Below are positions 34,345 to 42,983 of a stretch of 64,000 nucleotides of DNA, one piece after another. This stretch comes from JADJWR01 sp964509545. Lineage in GTDB: Bacteria; Pseudomonadota; Gammaproteobacteria; Burkholderiales; Burkholderiaceae_F. A program made the position numbers and the translations under genes. Under the pieces are notes generated by a model, which did not search any database, was not told where the DNA came from, and worked only from the letters and a program-made list of their open reading frames with translations. The stretch lies in the NCBI GenBank assembly GCA_964509545.1, contig CAZDXQ010000001.1, positions 186,001-250,000 of the forward strand. The letters run 5' to 3'. The first letter of the stretch is position 1, and the number at the start of each line of letters is the position of its first letter.

Positions 34345-36221
34345 GCCGCGCCCGCATCACCTGGATCAGCGGCCCCGTGCTGCGCGCCGCCACCGAAGGG
34401 CCGTTCCGGCTGCGCGAATCGATCCGCGTCGGCGACGCCGGCCTGCTCGGCGAGGTGATCCGCGTGCAGGAGCACGAAATCGTGGCCCAGGTCTACGAGG
34501 ACACGACCGGGCTGCGGCCGGGCGTGCAGGTCGATGGCACCGGCTCACTGCTCGCCATCGTGCTCGGACCGCATCTGCTCGGCGGCATCTTCGACGGGCT
34601 GCTGCGGCCGCTGACGCGCAGCGGCGAGGCGCCGCCGCGCCATATCGCGCCCGGCGCCTCGGCCGCGCTGGACATGCCGCTGCATTTCGCGCCGGGCGTG
34701 AAGCCTGGTGCGCGCTTGTCTGCCGCCGCCGAGTTCGGCCGCCTGCGGCCAGCGAAATTGCGCGCAGGCGCGCAGGCGACGCGGCTCGACCGCGCCTGGA
34801 TCGCCCGCCTGCCGCCGGGATGCGCCGGCGAAGTGGTGGCGATCGCCGCCGACGGCGAATACGCGCTCGACGCGCCGCTGATCACGCTGCGCGACGCGGA
34901 CGGTCGCCCGCGCGAAGTGGCCGCGTCGCATCACTGGCCGGTGCGCACGCCGCGGCCGGCGGCGGCGCGGCTGCCCTCGGACGAGCCGCTGGTCACCGGC
35001 CAGCGCATCCTCGACTCGCTGTTCCCGGTCGCGCTCGGCGGCAAGGCCGCGATCCCCGGCGGCTTCGGCACCGGCAAGACGATCCTGCTCGAGGCGCTGG
35101 CCAAGGGCTGCAATGCCGACGTGATCGTCTACCTCGGCTGCGGCGAACGCGGCAACGAACTGGCCGGGGTGCTGGAGGAGTTCCCGCAACTGGAGGACCC
35201 GCGCACTGGCCGGCCGCTGATGGAACGCACGGTGGTCATCGCCAACACCTCGAACATGCCGGTGGCGGCGCGCGAGGCCAGCATCTACTCTGCGGTGACG
35301 GTGGCCGAGTACTTCCGCGACTTCGGCCTGCACGTGGCGCTGATGGCCGACTCGACCAGCCGCTGGGCCGAGGCGCTGCGCGAGGTCTCGGGGCGCTTCG
35401 GCGAGTTGCCGGGAGAAGGCGGTTATCCGAACTACCTGTCGAGCCGGATCGCCGACTTCTACGAGCGCGCGGCGAAGGTCACGACGCTGGCCGGCGACAC
35501 CGGCTCGGTGACGCTGCTCGGTTCGATCTCGCCGCCGTCGGGCGATTTTTCCGAGCCCGTGACCAGCCACACCAAGCGCTACGTGCGCAGCTTCTGGGCG
35601 CTCGATGCGAAGCGGGCGCAGGCGCGTTTCTATCCGGCGGTGCACCCGCTGCAGAGCTATTCCGAGGATTCGCTCGACTGCGCGCTGTGGTGGCAGCACG
35701 TCTACGGCGAGACGACCACGGCCCGCACCCGCGCCGCCAGCGGCGAGAACGAGTGGCTGGAACTGCGCCGGCGCCTGCTGACGCTGCTCGACGAACAGGC
35801 GCGGCTGGAGAGAATGGCGCGCATCATCGGCAAGGACGCGCTGCCGGCGCGGCAGCGGCTGACGCTGGCCAATGCCGAACTGGTCAACGAAGCGTTCCTG
35901 CGCCAGTCGGCCTTTTCCGAGGTCGACCGCTACTGCGGCCCGCAGCGGCAGGCAGCCATGGCGCGCATGCTGGCGCGCCACATCGAGCGGACCGAACACG
36001 CGCTGGAGCAGGGCGCAACGCCGGAGGCGATCGCCGCGATGCCGCTGCTGCGGCGCTTGAGCCGCATGGGCGAGGAGATCGACGAGCGCGACGCGGCGGC
36101 GATGCGCGAGGCGTTCGCGCAACTCGAGGCGCAGCTCGAAGCCGCCTTCGACGGCCTGCTGGCCGGGACCGGGGCCGCGGAACCTTCCGCGACGCCGCCG
36201 CCGATGCCGACAGCGAGGTAG
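34341..36221 (+). CDS. atpA: V-type ATPase catalytic subunit A
   Basis: A 626-residue catalytic subunit. The P-loop GGFGTGKT is near residue 238 and the catalytic glutamate motif GCGERGNE follows. There is also the long non-homologous insertion (about 110-200) that separates V/A-type A subunits from F1 beta, the MADSTSRWAEALRE segment and a typical SGDFSEPV loop. Hydrolysis or synthesis of ATP is coupled to rotation of D and F and the K ring. The ATG at 34341 overlaps the subunit E stop. Confidence 0.96.
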   Translation: MSRARITWISGPVLRAATEGPFRLRESIRVGDAGLLGEVIRVQEHEIVAQVYEDTTGLRPGVQVDGTGSLLAIVLGPHLLGGIFDGLLRPLTRSGEAPPRHIAPGASAALDMPLHFAPGVKPGARLSAAAEFGRLRPAKLRAGAQATRLDRAWIARLPPGCAGEVVAIAADGEYALDAPLITLRDADGRPREVAASHHWPVRTPRPAAARLPSDEPLVTGQRILDSLFPVALGGKAAIPGGFGTGKTILLEALAKGCNADVIVYLGCGERGNELAGVLEEFPQLEDPRTGRPLMERTVVIANTSNMPVAAREASIYSAVTVAEYFRDFGLHVALMADSTSRWAEALREVSGRFGELPGEGGYPNYLSSRIADFYERAAKVTTLAGDTGSVTLLGSISPPSGDFSEPVTSHTKRYVRSFWALDAKRAQARFYPAVHPLQSYSEDSLDCALWWQHVYGETTTARTRAASGENEWLELRRRLLTLLDEQARLERMARIIGKDALPARQRLTLANAELVNEAFLRQSAFSEVDRYCGPQRQAAMARMLARHIERTEHALEQGATPEAIAAMPLLRRLSRMGEEIDERDAAAMREAFAQLEAQLEAAFDGLLAGTGAAEPSATPPPMPTAR

Positions 36222-36224
36222 GCC

Positions 36225-37625
36225 ATGCAGCCGCGCGTCACCGTCCACGAAGCCGCGGTCAAGCTGGACGGACCGCTGCTGTTCCTGCGCCGGACGCTCG
36301 ATGTCGGCCTTGGCGAAGCGGTCGAGGTCGAAGGCGCGGACGGCAGGCGCCGGCTCGGCCGCATCGCCGCGCTCGACGAGCGCTTCGTCACCATCGAACT
36401 GCTCGAACCCGGCGCCGGCCTGGCGCTCGCCGACACGGTGGTGCGCTTCCTCGGCACGCCGATCGAGTTCGGCGTCGGCCCGGGCCTGCTCGGCCGCGTC
36501 TTCGACGGCGTCGGCCAGGTCATCGACGGCGGCCCGCCACTGGCGGTCAAGACGCGTCTGCGCGTCGACGGGCTGCCGATCAACCCGCTGGCGCGGGCCA
36601 CGCCGCGCGCCTTCATCGAGACCGGCATCACCGCCATCGATCTGCTCAACAGCCTGGTGCGCGGGCAGAAGCTGCCGATCTTCTCCGGCGGCGGCCTGCC
36701 GCACGACCGCATCGCGGTGCAGATCGCCGGCCACGCGCGGTTGCGCGGCGAAGGCCGCGGCACGGCGAAAGAAGAGTTCGCGATCGTGTTCTGCGGCATC
36801 GGCGTGCCGTACACCACCGCCGAGTACTTCCGCCGCTCGCTGGAACAGTCCGGCGCGCTCGAACGCAGCGCGCTGTTCCTGAACCTCGCCAGCGACTCGA
36901 GCACGCAGCGGCTGCTGACGCCGCGCTTCGCGCTGACCGCCGCCGAGTACCTCGCGTTCACCGAGCACAAGCACGTGCTGGTGATCGTCACCGACATCAC
37001 CAACTACTGCGAGGCGCTGCGCGAGGTCGCGGGCGCCAAGGGCGAGGTGCCCGGGCGCAAGGGCTTCCCCGGCTACATGTACTCCGACCTCGCCACGCTG
37101 TACGAGCGCGCCGGCTGCGTGCACGGCGCCGACGGCAGCCTGACGCAGCTGCCGATCCTGACCATGCCCTCCGACGACATCGGCCACCCGATCCCGGATC
37201 TCTCCGGCTACATCACCGAGGGGCAGATCGTGCTGGCGCGCGAACTCGACCGCGCCGGCATTCACCCGCCGGTGGCGGTGCTGCCGAGCCTCTCGAGGCT
37301 GATGAAGGACGGCACCGGCCGCGGCTACACGCACGAGGACCACCCGGCGCTGGCCAGCCAGCTTTACGCCGCCTACGCGCGCGCGGTGCAGGCGCGCGTG
37401 CTGGCCAGCGTGGTCGGCGAGGAGGGGCTGTCGGAGACCGACCGCAGCTACCTCGCCTTCGGCGCGCAGTTCGAGCGGCAGCTGATTCACCAGGGCGCGG
37501 CGCGGCCGCTGGAGGCGAGCATGGAGGTCGGCTGGCGGCTGCTGCGCGCGCTGCCGGCGGCCGAGCTGTCGCGGCTGTCCGACGCGCAGATCGCCCGCCA
37601 CTTGGGCGCACCTGCCACCGCCTGA
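36225..37625 (+). CDS. atpB: V-type ATPase regulatory subunit B
   Basis: A 466-residue non-catalytic nucleotide-binding subunit. It lacks a canonical P-loop; the equivalent stretch is FSGGGLPHDRIA. It carries the conserved MPSDDIGHPIPDLSGYITEGQI region. It alternates with subunit A in the hexameric head. It starts three bases after the atpA stop. Confidence 0.95.
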   Translation: MQPRVTVHEAAVKLDGPLLFLRRTLDVGLGEAVEVEGADGRRRLGRIAALDERFVTIELLEPGAGLALADTVVRFLGTPIEFGVGPGLLGRVFDGVGQVIDGGPPLAVKTRLRVDGLPINPLARATPRAFIETGITAIDLLNSLVRGQKLPIFSGGGLPHDRIAVQIAGHARLRGEGRGTAKEEFAIVFCGIGVPYTTAEYFRRSLEQSGALERSALFLNLASDSSTQRLLTPRFALTAAEYLAFTEHKHVLVIVTDITNYCEALREVAGAKGEVPGRKGFPGYMYSDLATLYERAGCVHGADGSLTQLPILTMPSDDIGHPIPDLSGYITEGQIVLARELDRAGIHPPVAVLPSLSRLMKDGTGRGYTHEDHPALASQLYAAYARAVQARVLASVVGEEGLSETDRSYLAFGAQFERQLIHQGAARPLEASMEVGWRLLRALPAAELSRLSDAQIARHLGAPATA

Positions 37626-37634
37626 TCGGGAGCC

Positions 37635-38243
37635 ATGGCCGAGTTCACGCCGACGCGCAGCCTCGTCATCCAGCTCGCCGACGAGCGGCGCACGATGCGC
37701 GAGGGCTTTGCGTTCCTCGACGAGAAGTGCCTGCTGCTGGCCGGCGAGATGCTGCGCGAGGTGCGCCGGCACGGCGCGATCGTCGAACGACTGGCGCCCT
37801 TGCAGGCGCGGGCCAGGCAGGCGCTGGCCGCCGCGCTGCTGCGGCACGGGCTGAACGGCCTGCAGGTGTACAGCGCGCCGGCGGGCGAGCAGCGGCTGCA
37901 CGTGCAGCAGCGGGCGCTGCTCGGCGTGCCGATGCTGCTCGCGCGCCTCGAAGGCGGCCCCGGGCAGGCGGCACCGGCGGTGGCCGCCTCGCCCGAGGCG
38001 GCGGCCTGCGGCACGGCCTTCGCCGCGCTGGCCGCAGAGCTCGCCGAGCTGGCCGCCGCCAGCGGCAACCTGGCGCGACTGCACGCCGAATACCGCAAGA
38101 CCGTGCGCCGAGTGCGCGCACTGCAGGACGTGCTGCTGCCGGAGATCGAGCAGACGCTGCACGAGGTCGAGGCGAGCCTCGAGGAACTCGAGCAGGACGA
38201 GGCCGGCTTTCTCAGGCGCGCGGCGGCGGCAGCCGGGGCCTGA
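37635..38243 (+). CDS. atpD: V-type ATPase subunit D
   Basis: A 202-residue central-stalk protein with long N- and C-terminal helices that form the rotating coiled coil (about 10-75 and 120-185), including the C-terminal RVRALQDVLLPEI motif typical of the family. It is the last gene of the operon, converging with feoB after 18 bases. No terminator was recognised in that gap. Confidence 0.92.
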   Translation: MAEFTPTRSLVIQLADERRTMREGFAFLDEKCLLLAGEMLREVRRHGAIVERLAPLQARARQALAAALLRHGLNGLQVYSAPAGEQRLHVQQRALLGVPMLLARLEGGPGQAAPAVAASPEAAACGTAFAALAAELAELAAASGNLARLHAEYRKTVRRVRALQDVLLPEIEQTLHEVEASLEELEQDEAGFLRRAAAAAGA

Positions 38244-38261
38244 TGCCTGCTACCGCCCGCA

Positions 38262-40088
38262 TCAGGCCGCCACGATTCGGCTGGCGATGGCGTAGAAGGC
38301 GAAACTCGCCAGCCAGGCCACGGCCAGCGGCCAGGCCACGGCCAGCGCCGTGAAGGCGGCGCTGCGCGATTCGCGCCAGATCGTCGCCACGGTGGAAAGG
38401 CACGGCGTGTACACGAGCGTGAACAGCATGAAGCTGTAGGCCTGCAGCCAGGTCAGCCGCTCGGCGAGCACGCGGCCGAGCTCGTCCTGGCCGGCGCCGT
38501 AGATCACCGCCAGGCCGCCGAGCACGATCTCCTTGGCGACGAAACCGAAGATCAGCGCCACCGACAGGATGGCGTCGATGCCGATCGGCGCGAACACCGG
38601 CGCGGTGAGCGTGGCGAGCCGCCCGGCCAGCGTCTTCGGCCCGGCCGGGGCGACGTCGAACGGGTAGTGCGTCAGCAGCCAGATCAGCAGCACGCCGGCG
38701 ACGATGAAGACGCCGGCGTTTTCCAGGAAGTGGCGCGACGACTGCCAGCCCTGCGCCAGCAGCGCGCGCAGGGTCGGCAGCCGGTAGGGCGGCAGCTCCA
38801 GCAGCAGCGGCTCGTCGCCGGGGAAGTGGCGCTTCCAGGCGATGGCCGTGAGAAAAGCCACCGCGAAGCTCACCGCGTACAGGCTGGCCAGCACCAACGG
38901 CGCCGCCTGCCGAGAGAAGAACGCGGCGGCGAGGAACACCAGCACCTGCAGCCGCGCCGAGCACAGCGAAAACGGGATCGCCAGCATCGACAGCAGCCGC
39001 TGGCTGCGCGAGCGCAGCACGCGCGTGCCCATGATCGCCGGCACGTTGCAGCCCATGCCCATCAGCTGCATCACGAAGGCGCGGCCGTCCAGGCCAAGCC
39101 GGGCCATCCAGCGGTCCGTCAGGAAGGCGACCCGCACCAGGTAGCCGCTGTCCTCGACCAGCGCCATGGCGACGAAGAAGACGAGGATCACCGGCAGGAA
39201 CGTCAGCACCGTGCCGACGCCGTCGACCAGCCCCTCGAGCACGAAGCTCCTCGCCGCCGGCGAGGCCTCGGCCAGCATCGGCGCCAGCCAAGCCTCCTTG
39301 GCCGCGTCGATCAGCCACTGCAGGCCGTCCTGCAGCGGCAGGCCGACGCCGTAGACCACCTCGAACAGCAACAGCATCAGCGCGAAGAACAGCGGCACGC
39401 CGGCCACCGGATGCAGCAGCACGCGGTCGACGCGATCGGTCAGCCGCGACGGCAGCGTGTGCGGCACATCGACCGTGGCCGCGGCCAGCGACGCAGCCTG
39501 CGCTTCATAGCGGTCGTCGGCACGCAGCTGCGCGCCTTCCGCGGTTGCCCCCGGCAGTGGCGCGGCACCGCCCTCGGGCAGTCCTGCCAGCAGCCGTTGC
39601 AGCGCTTGCTTCAGCGGCGCCACGCCCCGGCCGCGCTTGGCGTCGAGCAGGTGCACGGGAACCCCGAGCTCGTCGGCCAGCCGCGCGGCGTCGATGCGGA
39701 TGCCGAGCCGGCGCGCCTCGTCGGCCATGTTCAGTACCAGCACGATCGGCCGGGCGAGCGCGCGCAGCTGCAGCACCAGCGGCAGTTGCCGCTCCAGCTG
39801 CACGCTGTTGACCACGACCAGCAGGGCGCTGACCGGTTCCTGCTCGAGGAAATGCCGCACCAGGCGCTCGTCCTCGCCGAAGCCATGCAGCGCGTACAGG
39901 CCCGGCAGGTCGACCAGTTCGACGGTCCGGCCGCCGAGGATCACGCGCGCGCTCAGGAGGTCGACCGTCATGCCGGGCCAGTTCGCGACCTTGGCCTGCA
40001 CGCCGGTCAGCCGGTTGAACAGCGTCGACTTGCCGGTGTTCGGCATGCCGACCAGCGCGATGCGCGCGCGGCTGCGGTTCGCGCCCAC
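38262..40088 (-). CDS. feoB: Ferrous iron transport protein FeoB
   Basis: A 608-residue inner-membrane Fe(II) transporter. The N-terminal GTPase domain has G1 GMPNTGKST (about 14-22), G3 DLPG and G4 NMAD. It is followed by a regulatory helical spacer and the double Gate membrane core with about eight spans, including GMGCNVPAIMGTR, which carries a conserved cysteine. It is shorter at the C-terminus than the E. coli protein, as in many bacteria. The start codon is GTG at 40088, ten bases after the feoA stop. Fe(II) uptake fits the heme demand of the region. Confidence 0.93.
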   Translation of the reverse strand: MGANRSRARIALVGMPNTGKSTLFNRLTGVQAKVANWPGMTVDLLSARVILGGRTVELVDLPGLYALHGFGEDERLVRHFLEQEPVSALLVVVNSVQLERQLPLVLQLRALARPIVLVLNMADEARRLGIRIDAARLADELGVPVHLLDAKRGRGVAPLKQALQRLLAGLPEGGAAPLPGATAEGAQLRADDRYEAQAASLAAATVDVPHTLPSRLTDRVDRVLLHPVAGVPLFFALMLLLFEVVYGVGLPLQDGLQWLIDAAKEAWLAPMLAEASPAARSFVLEGLVDGVGTVLTFLPVILVFFVAMALVEDSGYLVRVAFLTDRWMARLGLDGRAFVMQLMGMGCNVPAIMGTRVLRSRSQRLLSMLAIPFSLCSARLQVLVFLAAAFFSRQAAPLVLASLYAVSFAVAFLTAIAWKRHFPGDEPLLLELPPYRLPTLRALLAQGWQSSRHFLENAGVFIVAGVLLIWLLTHYPFDVAPAGPKTLAGRLATLTAPVFAPIGIDAILSVALIFGFVAKEIVLGGLAVIYGAGQDELGRVLAERLTWLQAYSFMLFTLVYTPCLSTVATIWRESRSAAFTALAVAWPLAVAWLASFAFYAIASRIVAA

Positions 40089-40098
40089 GGCGGCTCTT

Positions 40099-40341
40099 CT
40101 AGTCGGCCGGGGACGGCGCGACGCGGATGCGCTCGGCCTGGTCGGCCCTGAGGATCATGTCGGTGTGATCGACGCGGACCTGCATCGGCCCGTCGCGCCC
40201 GATCCGCCGCATCACGCGGACCGTCCTGCCGGCACGCATGCCGAGCGCGAACAGCCGCTCGCGCAGCGCGAAGTCGAGGTCGAGCGAGACGACCACCGCG
40301 CTGGCCGAGGGGGCGAGAGCAGCGAGCGAAAGGTCGGACAT
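40099..40341 (-). CDS. feoA: Ferrous iron transport accessory protein FeoA
   Basis: An 80-residue SH3-like protein that assists FeoB. It has the family pattern of an N-terminal strand, the RERLFALGMRAG turn and RVMRRIGRDGPMQVRVD, ending LRADQAERIRV. The ATG at 40341 is used; an in-frame start 15 bases upstream would lie inside the Fur-like dyad. Confidence 0.88.
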   Translation of the reverse strand: MSDLSLAALAPSASAVVVSLDLDFALRERLFALGMRAGRTVRVMRRIGRDGPMQVRVDHTDMILRADQAERIRVAPSPAD

Positions 40342-40351
40342 GCCGGACACG

Positions 40352-40370
40352 AACAAGAATGATTCTTGTT
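40352..40370 (-). promoter_or_regulatory. Candidate Fur box upstream of feoAB
   Basis: AACAAGAATGATTCTTGTT is a near-perfect dyad about the central G, with the inner GAATGATTC resembling the core of Fur sites (AATNATT). It starts 11 bases upstream of feoA. Matching to the full 19-base consensus is partial, so another metal regulator is possible. Confidence 0.5.
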
Positions 40371-40475
40371 TTCAAGATAGCACTGGGCCTCGGGTGTGGG
40401 GAGCCGCGTGGCGTCGGGCCGACGCCGGCCGTTGCGCGAGATCAATCGGCACGGCGAAATGCCGCCGCTGCGGCG

Positions 40476-40498
40476 GCTGACGTCGCCGCGACGTCAGC
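40476..40498. promoter_or_regulatory. Perfect 23-bp palindrome upstream of a multiheme cytochrome gene
   Basis: GCTGACGTCGC and GCGACGTCAGC flank a single C. It lies 128 bases upstream of the cytochrome at 40626 and 135 bases from the divergent feoA start. It could be an operator for a dimeric regulator or fold as an RNA hairpin; no T-run follows. Confidence 0.4.
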
Positions 40499-40625
40499 CC
40501 GTCTTGATCCAGCTTCAGGCTACCCGCCCTAGGCTGCGTAGCATTCAATGGGGATTGCGTATCCGCCCCGGCGGCGCTGCGCGGGTTCCCGAAGTGTCCG
40601 TGTCGATCACTTGAGGGGGAAAGCA

Positions 40626-41831
40626 ATGCGGCATCGCCATTGGATTGCGCTCGCGGCGACCTTCGCGGCGCTCGTGCTGGGCGGCTGCACGAGCGGCGTA
40701 ACGACCGGCTCCGACAGGCAGTTCGTCGGCTCCGACAAGTGCCAGTCCTGCCACCAGGCCGAGTACACGACGTGGAAGGCCACCTGGCACAGCAAGATGG
40801 TGCGTACGGCCAAGGACGGCCTGCTGAAGGACGCGGGCGAGAACTGGGCCAAGGACGGCAAGGGCAACGCCGGCCCGACCAAGGCGAACATCTCCGGCGC
40901 CCCGGCGAAGATGGAAGACGTGGTCTGGGTGGTCGGCTCGCGCTGGAAGCAGCGCTTCCTGGTGCCGAACGCGGCCAGCGGCGGCCACCAGTTCCTCGAC
41001 AAGCAGTGGAACACGATCCACAAGCAGTGGGAGCCGTACGGCCAGAAGAACACCTGGGAGGCGCAGTGCTCGACCTGCCACGCCACCGGCTACAAGGTGC
41101 TGGCCGTCAACGACAAGGGCTCGGTCACCCAGTGGGCGATGAGCGAGAAGAACGTCGGTTGCGAGGCCTGCCACGGCCCGGGCAGCCGTCATGCCGGCAC
41201 GGGTGACAAGAAGCAGATCTTCAATCCGAAGAACGCGTCTCTGGCCGACAGTTCGAAGGTCTGCGGCTACTGCCACATCCGCGTCGAGAACTACCAGTAC
41301 AAGACGCCGGAAGGCAACGCCGCCGAGTTCCTGCCGCACCCGGTCATCGGCGACAGCTACAAGGCCGGCACCGACGACTGGACCACCTGGTATCCCGACA
41401 AGGTGCTGCTGGTCGGCATCCAGGCCAACGATCCGATCAACAAGAACTACCCGAACACCGACCTGAACAACGCCTTCCACATCGACGAGGCGGCGCAGAA
41501 GTCGGGCTACTTCGAGGCGCGCAAGCACCACGAGCAGTACCAGGAGCACCTACAGAGCAAGCACCACAAGAACAACGTCGCCGGCTGCACGACCTGCCAC
41601 TCGCCGCACGCGACCAAGGCGCAGCCCAAGCCCGTCGCCGCCGCCGACAGCTGCAAGGCCTGCCACGGCAACGCGATGAACGACCTCGACAAGACGATGC
41701 CGGGCCTGGCGAGCACGGCGCAGAACCTGTTCGTCCGCGCGCACACGTTCAATCCGAACATCGCCGCGCGCAAGGGCGGCCCGACGGTGCCGGCAAACGC
41801 GCCCGAGCCGGCGTACTACTACCGCAAGTAG
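40626..41831 (+). CDS. Hexaheme cytochrome c554-like lipoprotein
   Basis: A 401-residue protein with a lipoprotein signal ending LGGC (Cys20) and six CXXCH motifs: CQSCH, CSTCH, CEACH, CGYCH, CTTCH, CKACH. The N-terminal SDKCQSCHQAEYTTWKATWHSKM pattern and the CEACHGPGSRH motif belong to the cytochrome c554/multiheme family seen in many metal-reducing and nitrogen-cycle bacteria. The probable place is the outer membrane, facing periplasm or surface. GAGGGGGAAA upstream of the ATG at 40626 is a strong ribosome site. It is monocistronic, with a terminator just after the stop. The electron partner is unknown; it may connect to the conduits at 5-12 or 20-29 kb. Confidence 0.78.
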   Translation: MRHRHWIALAATFAALVLGGCTSGVTTGSDRQFVGSDKCQSCHQAEYTTWKATWHSKMVRTAKDGLLKDAGENWAKDGKGNAGPTKANISGAPAKMEDVVWVVGSRWKQRFLVPNAASGGHQFLDKQWNTIHKQWEPYGQKNTWEAQCSTCHATGYKVLAVNDKGSVTQWAMSEKNVGCEACHGPGSRHAGTGDKKQIFNPKNASLADSSKVCGYCHIRVENYQYKTPEGNAAEFLPHPVIGDSYKAGTDDWTTWYPDKVLLVGIQANDPINKNYPNTDLNNAFHIDEAAQKSGYFEARKHHEQYQEHLQSKHHKNNVAGCTTCHSPHATKAQPKPVAAADSCKACHGNAMNDLDKTMPGLASTAQNLFVRAHTFNPNIAARKGGPTVPANAPEPAYYYRK

Positions 41832-41851
41832 CGCGCGAGGCGTGCCACGCG

Positions 41852-41878
41852 AAAGGGCGGCCGAGAGGCCGCCCTTTT
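41852..41878 (+). terminator. Rho-independent terminator of the hexaheme cytochrome gene
   Basis: Stem GGGCGGCC/GGCCGCCC with a GAGA loop, flanked by AAA on the left and TTTT on the right, 20 bases after the stop codon. The flanking A and T runs could let it act in both directions. Confidence 0.8.
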
Positions 41879-41903
41879 CCGTCGCGACCGGGCGCGCAAT
41901 GAA

Positions 41904-41930
41904 GAAAGGCCGGGGCTGACCCGGCCTTTC
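41904..41930 (-). terminator. Terminator hairpin of the small cytochrome c gene
   Basis: An 11-bp perfect stem, GAAAGGCCGGG/CCCGGCCTTTC, with a five-base loop, 21 bases beyond the stop of the minus-strand cytochrome at 41952. On the minus strand it ends CCTTTCTTC, a modest T-rich tail. Confidence 0.65.
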
Positions 41931-41951
41931 AAGAAAGAGCTCGGCCGCGGA

Positions 41952-42251
41952 TTACAGCGACAGCACCCACTTGGCCAGGGCCTTCATCTCGTCGTCGCTG
42001 GCCTTGGCCACCGGGTGGGACTTGCCCGACGGCGCCTTGCCCGACTTGATCGTGCCGACCACGGCGGCTTCGCCGTCGGCCTTGCCCTTGTACTTGGCCG
42101 AGACTTCCTTCAGCGCCGGACCCATTTTCTTGGCATCGACGGCGTGGCAGCCGAGGCAGCCCTTTTCCTTGGCCATCGCTTCGCTGGCCTGCGCCCCACC
42201 AGCCATCGCCAGCGTGGCCACTGCGGCGGCTGCAATCAAAGCCTTGTTCAT
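41952..42251 (-). CDS. Small class I cytochrome c with His at the axial Met position
   Basis: A 99-residue periplasmic monoheme cytochrome of the c8/c551 kind: signal peptide (about 1-22), CLGCH at 32-36, and the C-terminal helix DDEMKALAKWVLSL. In c551 proteins the sixth ligand Met lies in a Met-Pro just before S-D-D-E; here that spot is His79-Pro80. The heme may therefore be bis-His with a low potential, or another residue such as Met88 may serve. The ATG at 42251 has GGAGGAAAGA upstream. A related but frameshifted gene lies at 43923-44206 and also has His-Pro here. Confidence 0.85.
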   Translation of the reverse strand: MNKALIAAAAVATLAMAGGAQASEAMAKEKGCLGCHAVDAKKMGPALKEVSAKYKGKADGEAAVVGTIKSGKAPSGKSHPVAKASDDEMKALAKWVLSL

Positions 42252-42542
42252 CTTTCCTCCATCGTTGGTTGACCCTCCCGGGCGCCATCTCGCCCGGCCT
42301 GCGGCGCCCTCGGCTGCGCCAGGGCGCGGCAAGCATAACGCGCTGGTGTGGCCGCAGTTGACCACGGCCGCGCGGCAAGGCTGCGAGCAGGTCTGGTGCG
42401 CGTCGCGGTCGTGGCAGTCGCCGCTTGGCGGCTGTAGTCCCCGCCGCTGGAGCCAAGCTCGCCGCGAGCCAGCCCGGAAGTCGACCTGCAGCCCCTTTTG
42501 GCGTCGCCCGCCACGACCCGGCACGAGGGGCATCCTGCGTTG

Positions 42543-42722
42543 TTACTCGCGCGCCTGCGGATCGAGATTCATCTCCCACCGCTTGCGGTCATGGCAGGCA
42601 GGGTTGGCGCAGAAGCTGCCTCGGTGTGCCTCCCATTCGATCCTGCCGTGGCACATGGCGCAGGAATGGTCGCACCGGGTGCGGTGGTCGTGCATGAAGT
42701 CGGGCTCTTCGTGCGTCGACAC
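42543..42722 (-). pseudogene. C-terminal fragment of a multiheme cytochrome
   Basis: A 59-residue frame from a GTG at 42722, preceded in frame by a TGA. It contains CAMCHG, then W-E-A-H-R-G-S-F-C-A-N-P-A-C-H (CX3CH), a pattern I associate with the C-terminal end of longer periplasmic cytochromes. No signal peptide or N-terminal part is present in any frame immediately upstream, so it looks like the remains of a truncated gene. It lies downstream of the NapC-type gene on the same strand, after about 260 bases with no recognised feature. Confidence 0.45.
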
Positions 42723-42983
42723 GGTGCGCAGGCGAAACGGTTGCGCATCCGCGTCCGCCCGATGCCCGAGCAGTCAACCACCGCCAAGGTCGCCCCATGG
42801 CCGCGACGGCGGCAGTCCTTCAGCGCGGCGGCAGCCGCCTTGGCGACCGCTTCTGGCGCGAGCAGCCCGATCTCGAAGATCCCGGGCCGGGCGAGCGCCG
42901 CTGCACTGCCGATCGACAGCAGGGCGACACCCGGGTGCCGGGGCCAGAACGGTGTCTCCGACCTGATCGAGGTTACTGCGTCG

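Noticed and set aside
33824..38353. Very long open frames overlapping the V-ATPase genes in other frames on both strands
   Set aside because: They arise from high G+C third positions opposite or beside real genes, are Arg/Ala-rich and match no family, while atpE, atpA, atpB and atpD are clear in the proper frames.
42252..42542. Possible further cytochrome remnant (a C-H pair and scattered cysteines upstream of the small cytochrome gene)
   Set aside because: No complete CXXCH motif and no signal peptide; the frame simply extends the small cytochrome gene upstream past its clear ribosome site.
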